DNA from: Gyrodactylus bullatarudis
Lineage: Eukaryota; Platyhelminthes; Monogenea; Gyrodactylidea; Gyrodactylidae
Reading direction: 5' to 3'
Assembly: GCA_012064415.1 (NCBI GenBank)
Contig: SSNU01000281.1
Coordinates: 26,770-40,800, forward strand
Length of the DNA: 14,031 bases
The position numbers and the translations under genes are program-made. Of this stretch, positions 1 through 8,919 are shown piece by piece. The number at the start of each line of letters is the position of its first letter. Within the stretch, counting starts at the first letter, position 1. The notes under the pieces were generated by a model. The model saw only the letters and a program-made list of their open reading frames with translations. It searched no databases and was not told where the DNA came from.

Positions 1-278
1 ATAAAAAAATTAAAAACCTGACAAGATACATAAAATTTTCTTCTCTATCCAACAGTGCTATTTTTATTTGACAACTAGTTCAACTAACGGAGATACAGTA
101 TCTTCACTATAGAAAGTGATACAAGAATATTTTCTATTGCATTCTAAAATAGAAAAAAATATTAAATCTAATGATGTAAAAATATTATATAGAGTTCATT
201 TTGGAGTATAAATAATGGCTAAATATTATGTTTAATCTCCAAATTTTACCATCACCCACAACTTGAATATGATTGGTT
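1..278. other. A+T-rich flank, no gene seen
   Basis: No open frame, RNA gene or repeat that I can support. The sequence is A+T-rich and leads into the left LTR-like fragment. The true outer edge of that LTR may lie in here, but I could not place a terminal TG or a target duplication. Confidence 0.4.
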
Positions 279-421
279 GAACCTTTCTACACCCTCATTG
301 GTTAATATTATTGGCGCAGAGAGGTATAAAAGACATTCGTTCATGAAATAAATCCCTATCTGGTGTTATCATGTGTGTAATTGACTGTATTACAATTTCA
401 AAAACGAATTAATATTAGAAA
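279..421 (+). repeat. 5' LTR fragment of Ty3/Gypsy-like retroelement
   Basis: This stretch aligns with 2496-2651 in the same orientation. Shared blocks are CTCATTGGTTA, GCAGAGAGGTATAAAAGACA, then CATGTGTG followed by AATTGACTGTAT, and finally CGAATTAAT. The TATA box TATAAAAG at 325-332 sits in the most conserved block, as expected for the U3/R promoter of an LTR. The copies have diverged by many substitutions and small indels, so the insertion is old. LTR termini, primer-binding site and polypurine tract were not recognised. The LTR reading is inference from the pair of direct repeats flanking gag/protease remnants. Confidence 0.7.
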
Positions 422-1554
422 ACTTGAAATGAACACCAAAACTCTTCGAAGATGAAGATAGATGTGAAAAAAGTGGTTATCTTGTTTCACTTTTTTGACG
501 TATATATTTCATTTTTTCCGATGTAAGAATAGAAGGATTACCATAATAGAAAAATTTGAAAATACTTCTTATTATTCTCACCCGAATAACTTTCTATAAT
601 GGTATGGATTCTAGGAAATACATGTGAGAACTTTAATTCATCTTACTTCTCATCAGGGTTCTAATAATTGATCACATTAAAGTAAATGCAATATGTATAA
701 ATTTAAGGATAAATAAATTAAAGACTCAGCTTACAGTTGAATCATCCTATTTAAATACAAAAAAAGTTTCATAAGTATAGAAAATTAGAATTTTGATATT
801 TTCAGAGAAGCAAGCACTTACTAAGCCGTCTCCAATGTCTCTCAAAAGACTGACGACTTTTTCTCTATGAGAATCAGATTGAGATCAAAATTTGAAATAA
901 ACCATGAATTCTCACAATGATTCCTATACATGAAAATATTTTTTAAAATTCTTATTATATTAAAATAACTTGCTTTAGACCTATTTTTTGAAAATACAAA
1001 TAAAATTTCTAAAGAATTAAACCAACGTTAGCCCCATTTCTATAGGGTGAATTAATATTTTTGCTTTGATTTTCAAAAATACTTTTGCTCTCCTATGAAT
1101 AATACAAATTAGTATGAAGATAATTAAACTCACAATGGATTTGATCTCATTTGCTATAATAAATGTTTTTTAGTTCACAGATTTCAATCAGTACTGGTAG
1201 AAGCTCTGTAATGTGAACTTTCACAACAATTTTGACCAATTGAATTGCCTTATTTTTCGGCCAATCAGAATGAAGCAATATTCTTTCAAAAATATCTTAC
1301 CAAGTATATTGTGTTTTAAGGAATGTCCTTGTTTGTGGCACATCCTGTGATTGTGTATGATGAAGAAAATGAAGGCTTTTCGGATAATCTGAATTCTAAA
1401 TCTAAAATTAGATTGTAACCATAAATTCTGAAATATTGGGTTGATAATTTATCCATGGACTCAGAATTTTTCGCTGAATATAGTGATACTAAACTCTTGT
1501 ATTTATGAGTGCTTTCTAAGCTCATTTTTCTAAAATCACTTCCAACACGACCCA
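422..1554. other. 1.1 kb without a recognisable gene
   Basis: This lies between the 5' LTR fragment and the first recognisable gag codons. It should hold the retroelement leader and the N-terminal part of gag, but every frame is full of stops and I could not see a primer-binding site. The minus-strand open frame at 1316-1588 resembles no family I know and overlaps the start of the gag remnant, so I treat it as chance. Confidence 0.4.
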
Positions 1555-2234
1555 GGCATTGACAATTATTTTGAAAGTTGGTACTCAAGAATTGAATTCA
1601 GAATTCCAAATGACCTTGCTGACATAGAGAAGACTAAAGTTATACTCGCAAAATTATGAGATCGAATACTATAGAAAACAGACTCTTCCAAAACTACCAG
1701 AAGAATCATCTTTTTAATGAAAATATTAGCAACCTTGAAAATCTATTCAAACCATTGAAATCGTTCAACTACCGATATGAATTCCTCAATGTAAAAAGAG
1801 GACCACATGAGACATACTAGGAGTTCAAAGAAAGAATCAAGGAGCTCGCTCTGAAAATTAACCCCGAAAGTTTAACAGTTGAAGTTTTTCGAACAAAAAT
1901 GTTTGTGTGTGCCTTATCAGATAATACGAATAATGATGCAGGCATAAGTCTACTTGCTAAACTTGAAAAAGAACCAAATCTCAACAGTGACACTGCTGTG
2001 GAGGCCATCGATCAAGGAGATTGTATTATGAGAAATGCAAACATAATTGCAGAAACCCCTATAAATATCGTTGCGGCTATGAAGAAAGATGAAAATAAGA
2101 GAAAACAAAATTGTAAAAGGCCTAAGTCTTAAAGCCTGGTAAAGATTGTGGTTTAAAGTATTTAAGATCAGAGTGTTATTTCCGTGACAAAGAATGCAAG
2201 AAATGCTGTATAGTTGGGCACAAAGCGTCAATGC
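1555..2234 (+). pseudogene. Decayed Ty3/Gypsy-type gag with zinc-knuckle region
   Basis: In retroelements gag forms the nucleocapsid-like particle and binds RNA. Here the capsid-like part is readable in pieces across at least three frames: FESWYSRIEF near 1570, then a run from 1674 to 2131 containing YRYEFLNVKRGPHETY, EFKERIKELAL and MFVCALSDN. These follow the usual gag pattern of a W motif, a 'YEF...R...GE' motif, an 'EF..RI..LA' motif and an 'F..GL' motif. A zinc-knuckle-like stretch follows in another frame (about 2138-2234) with C, LRSEC, ECKKC and VGH, but the first knuckle has Tyr where His is expected and the second lacks its last Cys. In-frame stops (TGA, TAG) and two frame changes show it is dead. 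Lineage within Ty3/Gypsy was not resolved. Confidence 0.72.
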
Positions 2235-2268
2235 AATATAAAGATACGAATCTCACCGTTACATTCAA

Positions 2269-2489
2269 GCAACAGTTTTGGATCAAAAAGTACGGCTTAT
2301 GTATGATACAGGAGCAGAAATTTCAATCATCAACAAGGCAACCTGGGAAAAAATTAATGTGGCCTTATCCTTGTGAATCTAACTTGATGGAGATTGTCTT
2401 CTCGCACCAAGAAAGAATTCGGATAAGCAAGTGCCAATTCCATAGGAGAGTCAAATAATATTCAAATCACGGTGGCAGATGTTGAGGCG
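2269..2489 (+). pseudogene. Retroelement aspartic protease remnant
   Basis: The retroviral-type aspartic protease cleaves the polyprotein. The active-site loop is clear: LMYDTGAEISIINKATWEK, with the catalytic D-T-G-A at about 2302-2313 and the typical following hydrophobic and TW residues. A frame change and stops follow (TGA and TAA near 2372-2382), then a second piece with ASANSIGESNNIQITVADVE at about 2427-2486 resembles the beta strands that normally follow. The sequence passes straight into LTR-like DNA at about 2490, so reverse transcriptase, RNase H and integrase are missing. This indicates a large internal deletion. Non-functional. Confidence 0.7.
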
Positions 2490-2495
2490 TTTCGT

Positions 2496-2651
2496 TAATC
2501 CGTACTCCACTCTCATTGGTTATTATTTTTGGGGCAGAGAGGTATAAAAGACATTTGCCATCACACAATTTGCTTAACGCGAGTCATCATGTGTGAAATT
2601 GACTGTATAAGTTATAGAAGAAAGATATTTGGAAGTTCGAATTAATCAGAA
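2496..2651 (+). repeat. 3' LTR fragment of the same retroelement
   Basis: This is the partner of the left LTR fragment. It carries GGGGCAGAGAGG directly before the TATA box TATAAAAG at 2543-2550, followed by GTGTGAAATTGACTGTAT near 2590. It abuts the protease remnant without a polypurine tract, so the junction is a deletion point and not a normal internal/LTR boundary. Confidence 0.7.
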
Positions 2652-3141
2652 ATATAATTTGAGATTATCTAAAAAATCTAGGTATTATATTTTGAAAATG
2701 TTGCCGAAATTCTTCGATTTTAATGAGGATATTTCAATCAATTATGATTAATTTTATTCATTCATGTATAACTTACATATGAATTCAGATATTACAGCCT
2801 CTTGTCTGGAAAAAAGCGTTTTAACATTCAAATATATAATTTACTAGGATATAATTATAAATATTTTATGTTTACTAACTCTTTAACGTCTCTATCGTTT
2901 AGATAATATGTTATATTATAGAATGCTATACTCTATTTCAGCAACCTAGAAATTATCTTCATGAATAGAATTTACTCTTCTACTTTCCTTGGTAAGTACC
3001 CAGTATAAGATTTTTTTCGATCGAATTCTCATCAAATTTGATTGATCTCATAACTCTTAAGATAAAACTCACTAAGAAATTTCCGAAATCCATCATAAAC
3101 ATTTTAATGCAATCTCTAAATTAAAGGTAAGATTATTCATA
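2652..3141. other. No feature seen
   Basis: A+T-rich spacer between the retroelement remnant and the Tc1-like element. I found no coding signal or repeat in either strand. Confidence 0.4.
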
Positions 3142-3143
3142 TA

Positions 3144-3329
3144 TAGTGGTCGAATTAATATGTGAGGCATTTCTAATATTTATTATTCACGACTTACCGA
3201 TTCATAGAAAAATTCTCTTTCAAATGATACCTAGATGAAGTTGTTACCTATCATAACTTTTCTAGTAAAGGTAAATATAATATTTTTCATTGAGATTGAA
3301 AACGAAAAAATATGTGAGGCCTTTTTAAT
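3144..3329 (+). repeat. Left terminal inverted repeat of Tc1-like element
   Basis: This pairs with the reverse complement of 4265-4486, sharing for example GATTCATAGAAAAATTCTCT and GATACCTAGATGAA. About 30 bases present in the right arm (between CGACTTA and GATTCATAG) are absent here. A related motif occurs at both ends of the arm: outer 3151-3177 and inner 3303-3329, each with AATATGTGAGGC. This is the IR/DR arrangement, in which both direct repeats bind transposase in characterised Tc1 relatives. Confidence 0.8.
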
Positions 3330-3775
3330 CTTCTATATATGGTGTACTTTTCGCTGAAAAAACCTGACATACCATTATAATCTATAATTTTATAAATTTA
3401 TTCAGATTTCTCAACACATTTTTTTGAATTTTTAAAGATATTTCGTCTAACCTGTATCTTCAAAAATTAAGAGCTCAAGACGATTAATACTTTAAAGTCT
3501 TGAAAATAAAGGAAAATTCTTTAAAGATTCTAATGTCCTCTCACAACATATTAAAATATCAAAAATAAACTTAATAAATTAAATATAATAATTCCAAAAA
3601 ATACCTAGTGAAAGATTGAAAAGGACAAGTATTTCTGATAGGACACTTTAAAATATTGCTATTTAAAAACTTATGAACTTGAATCAAGCAAAAACCAAAC
3701 AAGATTTGAGTAGAAATCAGAGAATAATTCTAAAGTTATTGAAAAATTGTCTAAAGTTCTCTTTAATGAAATCTG

Positions 3776-4085
3776 AAAAATGCCCAAAACGTTCAGAATA
3801 TCATATGAATATTCGATCTGAATGAATCAAGGACAAATAATGTCAAAGCGAATTCTGGGATAAAAACCATAGTTTCTAATGAGGAAAAGTTTGATATGGA
3901 TGAACCTGATGGCTTAAGCTGCCATTGGTGCTCAGATGGGAAGGATGGGAAAGAAAATACTGAACTTCGAATTATGGTATGATCAGCAATGATTTTATCA
4001 GGAACCTAACCGTTAGCTATTGCTGATAGAAGATTGTACTCAGAAAATCATCAGGAAATTTCAACTGATACCCCCTAAACCCTAA
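3776..4085 (+). pseudogene. Tc1-like transposase remnant
   Basis: Tc1 transposases cut and paste the element through a DDE/D catalytic core. The recognisable piece is the second part of that core: IVSNEEKFDMDEPDG at about 3869-3913 corresponds to the family motif 'VIFSDEKKFNLDGPDG' (the D of SDE is Asn here), and RIMV followed by a stop sits where 'VMVWGA' is normal. LAIADRRLYSENHQEI at about 4015-4062 matches the 'L....G..NS..Y..I' region. Upstream, around 3776-3860, traces such as a W-rich stretch precede it in another frame. There are in-frame TGA and TAA stops, the N-terminal HTH is not recognisable, and the third catalytic residue is not found. Dead. Confidence 0.72.
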
Positions 4086-4264
4086 CAAATAGATCAATAG
4101 GAAAATTTTGTATCTCAACACGTAAAATCATACGAGACAGCTTCGAAATATTGAACTTAAGTTTGAAAATTGAAATAATTGTTGACAATTTTATGATTTT
4201 AATCTAGAAGATTCAATTTTTAAACCAATTTTTGAAATCTTTCAGAAGAAGGAGAATTTTTATG

Positions 4265-4486
4265 TTAATAAAAAATGCCTATCATATTTTTTCGTTTTCA
4301 ATTTGAATGACAAAAAGTATATTCACCTTTACTAGAAAAGTTATTGTAAGTAACAGTTTCATCTAGGTATCATTCGATAGAGAATTTTTCTATGAATCGA
4401 TTGGTCTTAATTTGAAAAATATATTATGTAAGATAAGTCGTGAATAATAAATATTAGAAGTGTCTCAAATATTAATTCGACCACTA
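4265..4486 (-). repeat. Right terminal inverted repeat of Tc1-like element
   Basis: Reverse-complement partner of 3144-3329. It keeps the outer motif at 4453-4479 and an inner motif at 4266-4294 in inverted orientation. The outer tip CGACCACTA is followed by the TA target dinucleotide at 4487-4488. Confidence 0.8.
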
Positions 4487-4488
4487 TA

Positions 4489-5174
4489 GTGACCGTCTTC
4501 ACCCTGTTCAATCAGATATCACGTATATTTTCTTGTCTTTCATTTTTATTCATAACTTTAACAGAAAAAGTCTAATAGTAATGTTTTTCCAAAAAAATTA
4601 GAACGAGTTTGAAAAATAAGAAACAGGTTTCATTTTCGATTAAAACTGCTAGACATGTTATTTTTCTATTTCAATACATTTTAACTTGAAATAAGAAATA
4701 TAGAAGCAATCAAGATGGATCGACTTGGGGGGAAAAATCTTAAGTTCATTTCATTACTTATCAGTAGAGGAATCAAGATATCTCAGTTTCTCTTTTTTAT
4801 ATACTTTTTTTAGGAAGTTCACAGTATGTTTAACTATAGTTTTCTTCTTTAATCTATTTTTATTTACCTTATATATATATATATATATATATGTATATGA
4901 CCTGTGCACTAAAAGTAAAGTTGACTCGTATTTATGAATAAAATTGAAAAGCAAGAAAGCTATTCGTTAGTCTAAATGATATAGTATTATATTTTTCAAA
5001 GGATAGATTTATCATTATGAATCGCAGAATTTCGTAAAAAAATTAAACTTACACAGTCTAAAGATAGTATTAATGTTAGGCCTTTTTAAAATAATTTCTT
5101 CAACGTTACTGTCTTAGCCTGAACTACCTTTTTGAAATGGAAGAACATTAACACTGTAATATATCTGTTGTGCC
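4489..5174. other. Spacer with a TA microsatellite
   Basis: Apart from the dinucleotide repeat at 4870-4898 I see nothing. The two open frames on opposite strands around 4725-4954 are low-complexity reads across that repeat and are not genes. Confidence 0.5.
4870..4898. repeat. (TA)n microsatellite
   Basis: About eleven uninterrupted TA units, then GT and two further AT units. Confidence 0.95.
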
Positions 5175-5328
5175 TTCAGAGAAAAATTTTCTAAATGGTG
5201 TGAAAATGGAGCAGTTGAACGTTGGCGAAATATTGTGAAATGACCAAGGCTTGTTATTTATTTTTTTGGTGGCGATGAAAAGACTCCGTCACTGTACTTA
5301 GCAATTTGGAATGGATATGTTGTTCCTA

Positions 5329-5501
5329 GAGTGTAACGAAAACCTAAAGTGTAATTAGTAATTACTAATTACTTACACTTTGAACGATTAAAGTGTAACG
5401 AAAATATTTTACCTCTCTGCCCCTTTTCGGTATATGCCCGTTAGCATATACGGTCTATGCCAATTCAATATACCAGTGACTTGCCTAAAGTGTAATGAAA
5501 A
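5329..5501 (+). repeat. Iterated AAAGTGTAACGAAAA motif
   Basis: Copies in the left arm start at 5329 (AGAGTGTAACGAAAA), about 5346 (AAAGTGTAATTAG), 5390 (AAAGTGTAACGAAAA) and 5487 (AAAGTGTAATGAAAA). The right arm carries the inverted counterparts around 5775-5785 and 5870-5900. The repetition is seen directly. A role as protein-binding sites, as for subterminal repeats of DNA transposons, is inference. Confidence 0.65.
5346..5384. repeat. Small perfect-looking hairpin in the left arm
   Basis: AAAGTGTAA, then TTAGTAATTACTAA, then TTACTTACACTTT form a nearly perfect palindrome built from two opposed copies of the AAAGTGTAA motif. It is absent from the right arm and so arose after the large inverted duplication, or was lost from the other arm. 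Confidence 0.7.
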
Positions 5502-5824
5502 TATTCAACCCCTCTAACCTTTTTGGAAGGCCTGTTATACAACGTAAAATATCACTCTCAGGTCTTGAATCATTTTTAATACAAAAGAATTTGACATGGA
5601 AATTGAACAAGGACTTTAACATAAAATTTAAAATTATTATTGAAAATTAAATTGTGTTTTATCAAAACTGATTTTGCAGATTCAAGTCTGAGACCGAAAA
5701 ATTATTAAAGCTACATTGAAATTTTTAAAGAAAAAGGTCATTCCAAAAACATCAGAGGGGTTAAATATTTTCATTGCACTTTAGGCAAGTCACTGGTATA
5801 TTGAATTGGCATAGACCGTATATG

Positions 5825-6319
5825 CTAACGGGCATATACCGAAAAGGGACAGAGAGGTAAAATATTTTCGTTACACTTCAGGTTTTCGTTACACTCTAGG
5901 AACATATCCATTCCAAATTGCTTTTTCTCGCTGGATAATTTTCCATTTTTGGTTGATAATAGCTTCAGTTCAAATTCATAGTGTTTTGCTGAAAATGATT
6001 TTATCGAAAAAATAGCTAAGTACAGTGACGGAGTCTTTTTATCGCCACCAAAAAAATAAATAACAAGCATTGGTCATTTCACAATATTTCGCCAACGTTC
6101 AACTGTTCCATTTTCACACCATTTAGAAAAATTTTTCTCTGAAAATTTCATAGCTTTTACATCATTACTCGATTTCGCCTATTATTCTTGTAGTATTTTT
6201 AGAGACGAAGTTATCTTATTAGTCTCTTGGAGGAAATATAAATTTTAGTCTCTCTGTTATTTGATAAAATTCTCACAAGTTTTCTGTGCTGGTCTTCCAT
6301 GATTTGCTCCTTTAATTTG
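5825..6319 (-). pseudogene. Coding-like minus-strand frame, family unknown
   Basis: One minus-strand frame from 6319 to 5825 (165 codons) meets only five stops (three TAA, one TAG, one TGA at 6076-6074), far fewer than chance in such A+T-rich DNA. Its last 81 codons (from an ATG at 6070) are open. Readable pieces include SKWCENGTVERWRNIVK before the TGA and YFFGGDKKTPSLYLAIFS after it. A splice-acceptor-like TTATTTTCAG lies just upstream at 6320-6329. The left arm repeats part of the same peptide (VERWRNIVK, then YFFGGDEKTPSLYLAI) with the same TGA. The terminal CNENLKCNENI is just the iterated DNA motif translated. I do not recognise the family. It is probably a decayed transposon or captured gene fragment. 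Confidence 0.4.
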
Positions 6320-6330
6320 CTGAAAATAAT

Positions 6331-6950
6331 TCATTTATTAAATTAAAAAATAAGCATAATAGATAGGCTTTAAGTTCTATAAGCTAAATACTATGATTGA
6401 TATTGTAATTATAAAAAAAATGAAAACTATATATACTTTACCCCAATAAATTTATTTTTTGCATCAAGAATTTACTCATTAGGATTATCCTAAAAACAAA
6501 TTTTCTCATTATAGTAATTATTTTCCATATATGTTCAACATACGAGTAGAGCTTTCTTCCGAAAATTTGTATAATTTTCTATATTCGTATAGTCTTACAT
6601 AGCTTTTTGTTATATTCCTTAGAAGGGTTACGCCTTCTTTTCTGAAATATATTATTCAATATTTATTTTATTAAAATATTTATGTAGCTCTTACGTTATA
6701 AAGCTTTACATGAGCATATCATAAATAAAATCTGAATTTTAAAGACTACTCACTCGTTAGTTTCTTGAATTTTATTTTGTATTAAAAATATTAAGATTAA
6801 TTATAAATAATTACTCTCATTTGATTCTTCGTTATTAGAGCTTTAAAAATGTTAATCTTCAACTTTAATTGATTTAGTTTATTTTTACTAATCGCTCAAA
6901 TTTGTATAAATATTTTCTCAAAGAATACAAATAATACAGTAAAAAATTAT
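6331..6950. other. No feature seen
   Basis: Very A+T-rich spacer with no convincing frame, repeat or RNA gene on either strand. Confidence 0.4.
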
Positions 6951-6952
6951 TA

Positions 6953-7014
6953 AGGTAACAAATTTTCCTGGGTGCTCCAAAAAAAGAACCGTGACTTTTT
7001 GATATCTGTTTATA
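6953..7014 (+). repeat. Left terminal inverted repeat of the outer element
   Basis: Matches the reverse complement of 12110-12171, exactly for the first 26 bases or so and then with scattered mismatches to TGTTTATA. Confidence 0.85.
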
Positions 7015-7147
7015 CAGCTATTCTCGATGAATTTGGGAATTCATGATTTTTACAAAAATCTCATTTTTTCATCAAGACATCGAAAATTTTGAAAGATTTT
7101 TTGGTAACTGATTCAAAATTTACACTTTTACTGAATTGAGAAAAAAA

Positions 7148-7613
7148 ATTTGGAAAAAAGTATTTTCTTGGAAAATTTTAGAGAAATTTTAAAATCCGAG
7201 ATGGCGCGATTTTTTTAATTTTTTTAAACTTTGAGTTGATTTCAAGGTCTGAGAGGAATCAAACGTTAATTTTAAAGATCATCATTAGACAAAGAAAATA
7301 TTTACTCTCATACATTGTTTTGAAAAAACACACTATTTACGTGCGAGAGTCCACTTCCTATTTTTCGATCATTTTTACTGCTTGGAAAATGTTAAAATAG
7401 GGTGATCCAAAATGACGGGTTTTTACAAAAAAATGAATGAGAGTAAATATTTTCTTTGTCTAATGATGATCCTGAAAAATAACGTTTGATTCCTCTCAGT
7501 ACTTGAAATCAACAAAAATTTTCAACTCAAAGTTTAAAAAAATTTAAAAAACCGCGCTATCTCGGATTTTAGAATTTCTCTAAAATTTTCCAAGAAAATA
7601 CTTTTTTCCAAAT
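7148..7613. mobile_element. Fold-back (MITE-like) element
   Basis: The arms 7148-7318 and 7428-7613 are inverted copies, sharing TTGGAAAAAAGTATTTTCTT, GAGAGGAATCAAACGTTA and GACAAAGAAAATATTTACTC, around a loop of about 110 bp. The left arm lacks about 14 bases that the right arm has between two GTTGA direct repeats, a slippage-type deletion. There is no coding capacity. Target duplication was not identified, so this is either a non-autonomous transposon or a local inverted duplication. Confidence 0.78.
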
Positions 7614-8329
7614 ATTTTTGGCTAAACTTGAGATGAGCCTAACACCCTATAATTGTTAATATATCCCTTGTAAGTAGTCATGCAATATAAAAATATAATT
7701 AATTATTATTTTAATATTAAGCATTAAATACTCACATCAGTTAATTTATTGACAACATGAATTTACATCAAACTTCTTAGAACTAGTTCAGCAATAATTC
7801 CTGGATCAAGATCAATGTTCATCTGAATACTTGAAAACAGGCCAGTTTTAATCCAACACAGGTATATTCGATCCTCAAATACCAATAAAATTACATTTAA
7901 TACTCCAATATATGATTAAGTTATGTCATTGACTTTACTATCAAATTTTTTGAAAATGCTTCTGGTGTAAACAAAACATGTATTTTGAAGTGCTATTTTT
8001 TATTTAAGTTAACTCAATAAAAGACAATAAAATTTTCACCAATTGGTTTTTGGTGTTTTTTCAGCTAACATTATATTTCTATTTCCACTCATGACTCTTA
8101 TATTCTTTAACATTTACTATTTCTTTCAAAATTTGTAAATTATTATTTTTCATTCAAATTTAACTTTTATCATTTTCAAAGAGAGACCACTGATGATCCT
8201 TTGAGAAATGCGCATTTGGTTTTAAATATATCTTCTCATATATTTCCTAAATTATGTATTTAAGTGGATTTTCGGACGTTTTGGAACAACTAAACGTGAT
8301 TACTAACAAGTAGCTTCTAGAATTCATTA
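7614..8329. other. No feature seen
   Basis: A+T-rich interior of the outer element, downstream of the transposase remnant in its own sense. No frame or repeat could be supported. Confidence 0.4.
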
Positions 8330-8700
8330 TTAAGAGTTTCGAACTGAATAACATTCACGCTTAGCTGCACCCTATATAGCTTCTATTCTGTTCGTGTGGA
8401 AACCCGATGCGTTGACAAATCTATATTTATGGCAAACAGTTTCATTTTTTTATCCTTCTTTAGAAAGACGGGCATATGACTTGAACTCATCAGATTCTAT
8501 GGTTGAGCCTGGCAATATTCTTTTTGTAATAATTTCTCCAATCAACAACGACTAAACTTGATATATGAAGGTCAAGGCTGATTTGATTATTGTCATCATT
8601 CTTCCACACAAATCTCTTTTTGAGGCTGGGATTAATCCCAAACGCTGACAAAGTTCAACAATGACGACTGGATCTTGTCGAAAGATCAATCCAGTCGATA
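8330..8700 (-). pseudogene. Merlin/IS1016-type transposase remnant
   Basis: These DDE transposases (Merlin in animals, IS1595/ISXO2-like in bacteria) mobilise short-ended DNA elements. Reading the minus strand, an N-terminal piece ELCQRLGLIPASKRDLCGRM (about 8660-8601) fits the family start with a Q..G.LP...C..CG motif. A C-terminal piece (about 8550-8330) has ILPGSTIESDEFKSYARL, then VCHKYRFVN, GFHTNRIEAI, a stop, and GAAKRE. This matches 'I.PGT.I.SD.W.AY..L..GY.H..VNH...FV....G.HTN.IE..W...K'. The second Asp (in SDE) and the catalytic Glu (in RIE) are kept. In-frame stops fall at TAG, TAA and TAG, the last at the conserved Trp after IE. About 150 codons with the first catalytic Asp are missing between the pieces. 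Dead. Confidence 0.78.
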
Positions 8701-8704
8701 AATG

Positions 8705-8917
8705 TTTGTCGCAAGATTTATATCAGTTATATCCATGAATAAATTTTATAAAAATGTGCCGATAAAAACAAATTATTGAAAATTATTATTTTAAATAAAT
8801 ATTCAATTTTGAACAATTTTAATATTATCAAACTCTTAATAATGGATTCTCGAAGTACTTTTTAGTAATTAAAGGATTAAATAATATTTTAAAAAATTGC
8901 GTTCCTAAACTGAACTT
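8705..8917. other. No feature seen
   Basis: Short A+T-rich stretch between the start of the Merlin-type remnant and the TA at the insertion site of the pogo-like element. It would hold the 5' part of the older element. Confidence 0.4.
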
Positions 8918-8919
8918 TA

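Larger units (their letters stand above)
3144..4486 (+). mobile_element. Decayed Tc1-like transposon with long IR/DR ends
   Basis: The unit is 1,343 bp, the usual size for Tc1-like elements. It is bounded by imperfect inverted repeats of about 186 bp (left) and 222 bp (right) whose tips read TAGTGGTCGAATTAATAT. A TA dinucleotide flanks both tips (3142-3143 and 4487-4488), the target duplication of the IS630-Tc1-mariner superfamily. A broken transposase remnant on the plus strand lies between them. The terminal-repeat divergence and in-frame stops show an old, immobile copy. Confidence 0.82.
5175..6143. repeat. Large asymmetric inverted duplication (fold-back)
   Basis: The left arm 5175-5528 and right arm 5741-6143 are inverted copies around a 212-bp spacer. 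Outer tips pair TTCAGAGAAAAA with its complement; inner tips pair at AACCCCTCT...TTTTTGGAA. The arms differ by indels. The right arm holds about 100 bp (roughly 5920-6015) missing from the left arm near 5303, with short similar sequence at the break. The left arm has about 46 extra bases (about 5350-5395) that form their own hairpin. No target duplication was found at the tips. It may be a fold-back transposon or a simple inverted duplication. The coding-like frame of the right arm runs on past the outer tip, which favours duplication. Confidence 0.85.

Noticed and set aside
1316..1588. 90-codon minus-strand open frame
   Set aside because: No family resemblance, and it overlaps the start of the gag remnant on the other strand; chance frame.
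1817..2231. Two minus-strand open frames opposite gag
   Set aside because: Shadows of the gag reading frame, with low-information hydrophobic translations.
2231..2458. 75-codon plus-strand open frame starting at an ATG
   Set aside because: It is the zinc-knuckle frame running on out of frame through the protease; the real protease residues (DTGAE) lie in another frame.
4725..4954. Open frames on both strands over the TA repeat
   Set aside because: The translation is dominated by IYIYIY from the microsatellite and has no coding character.
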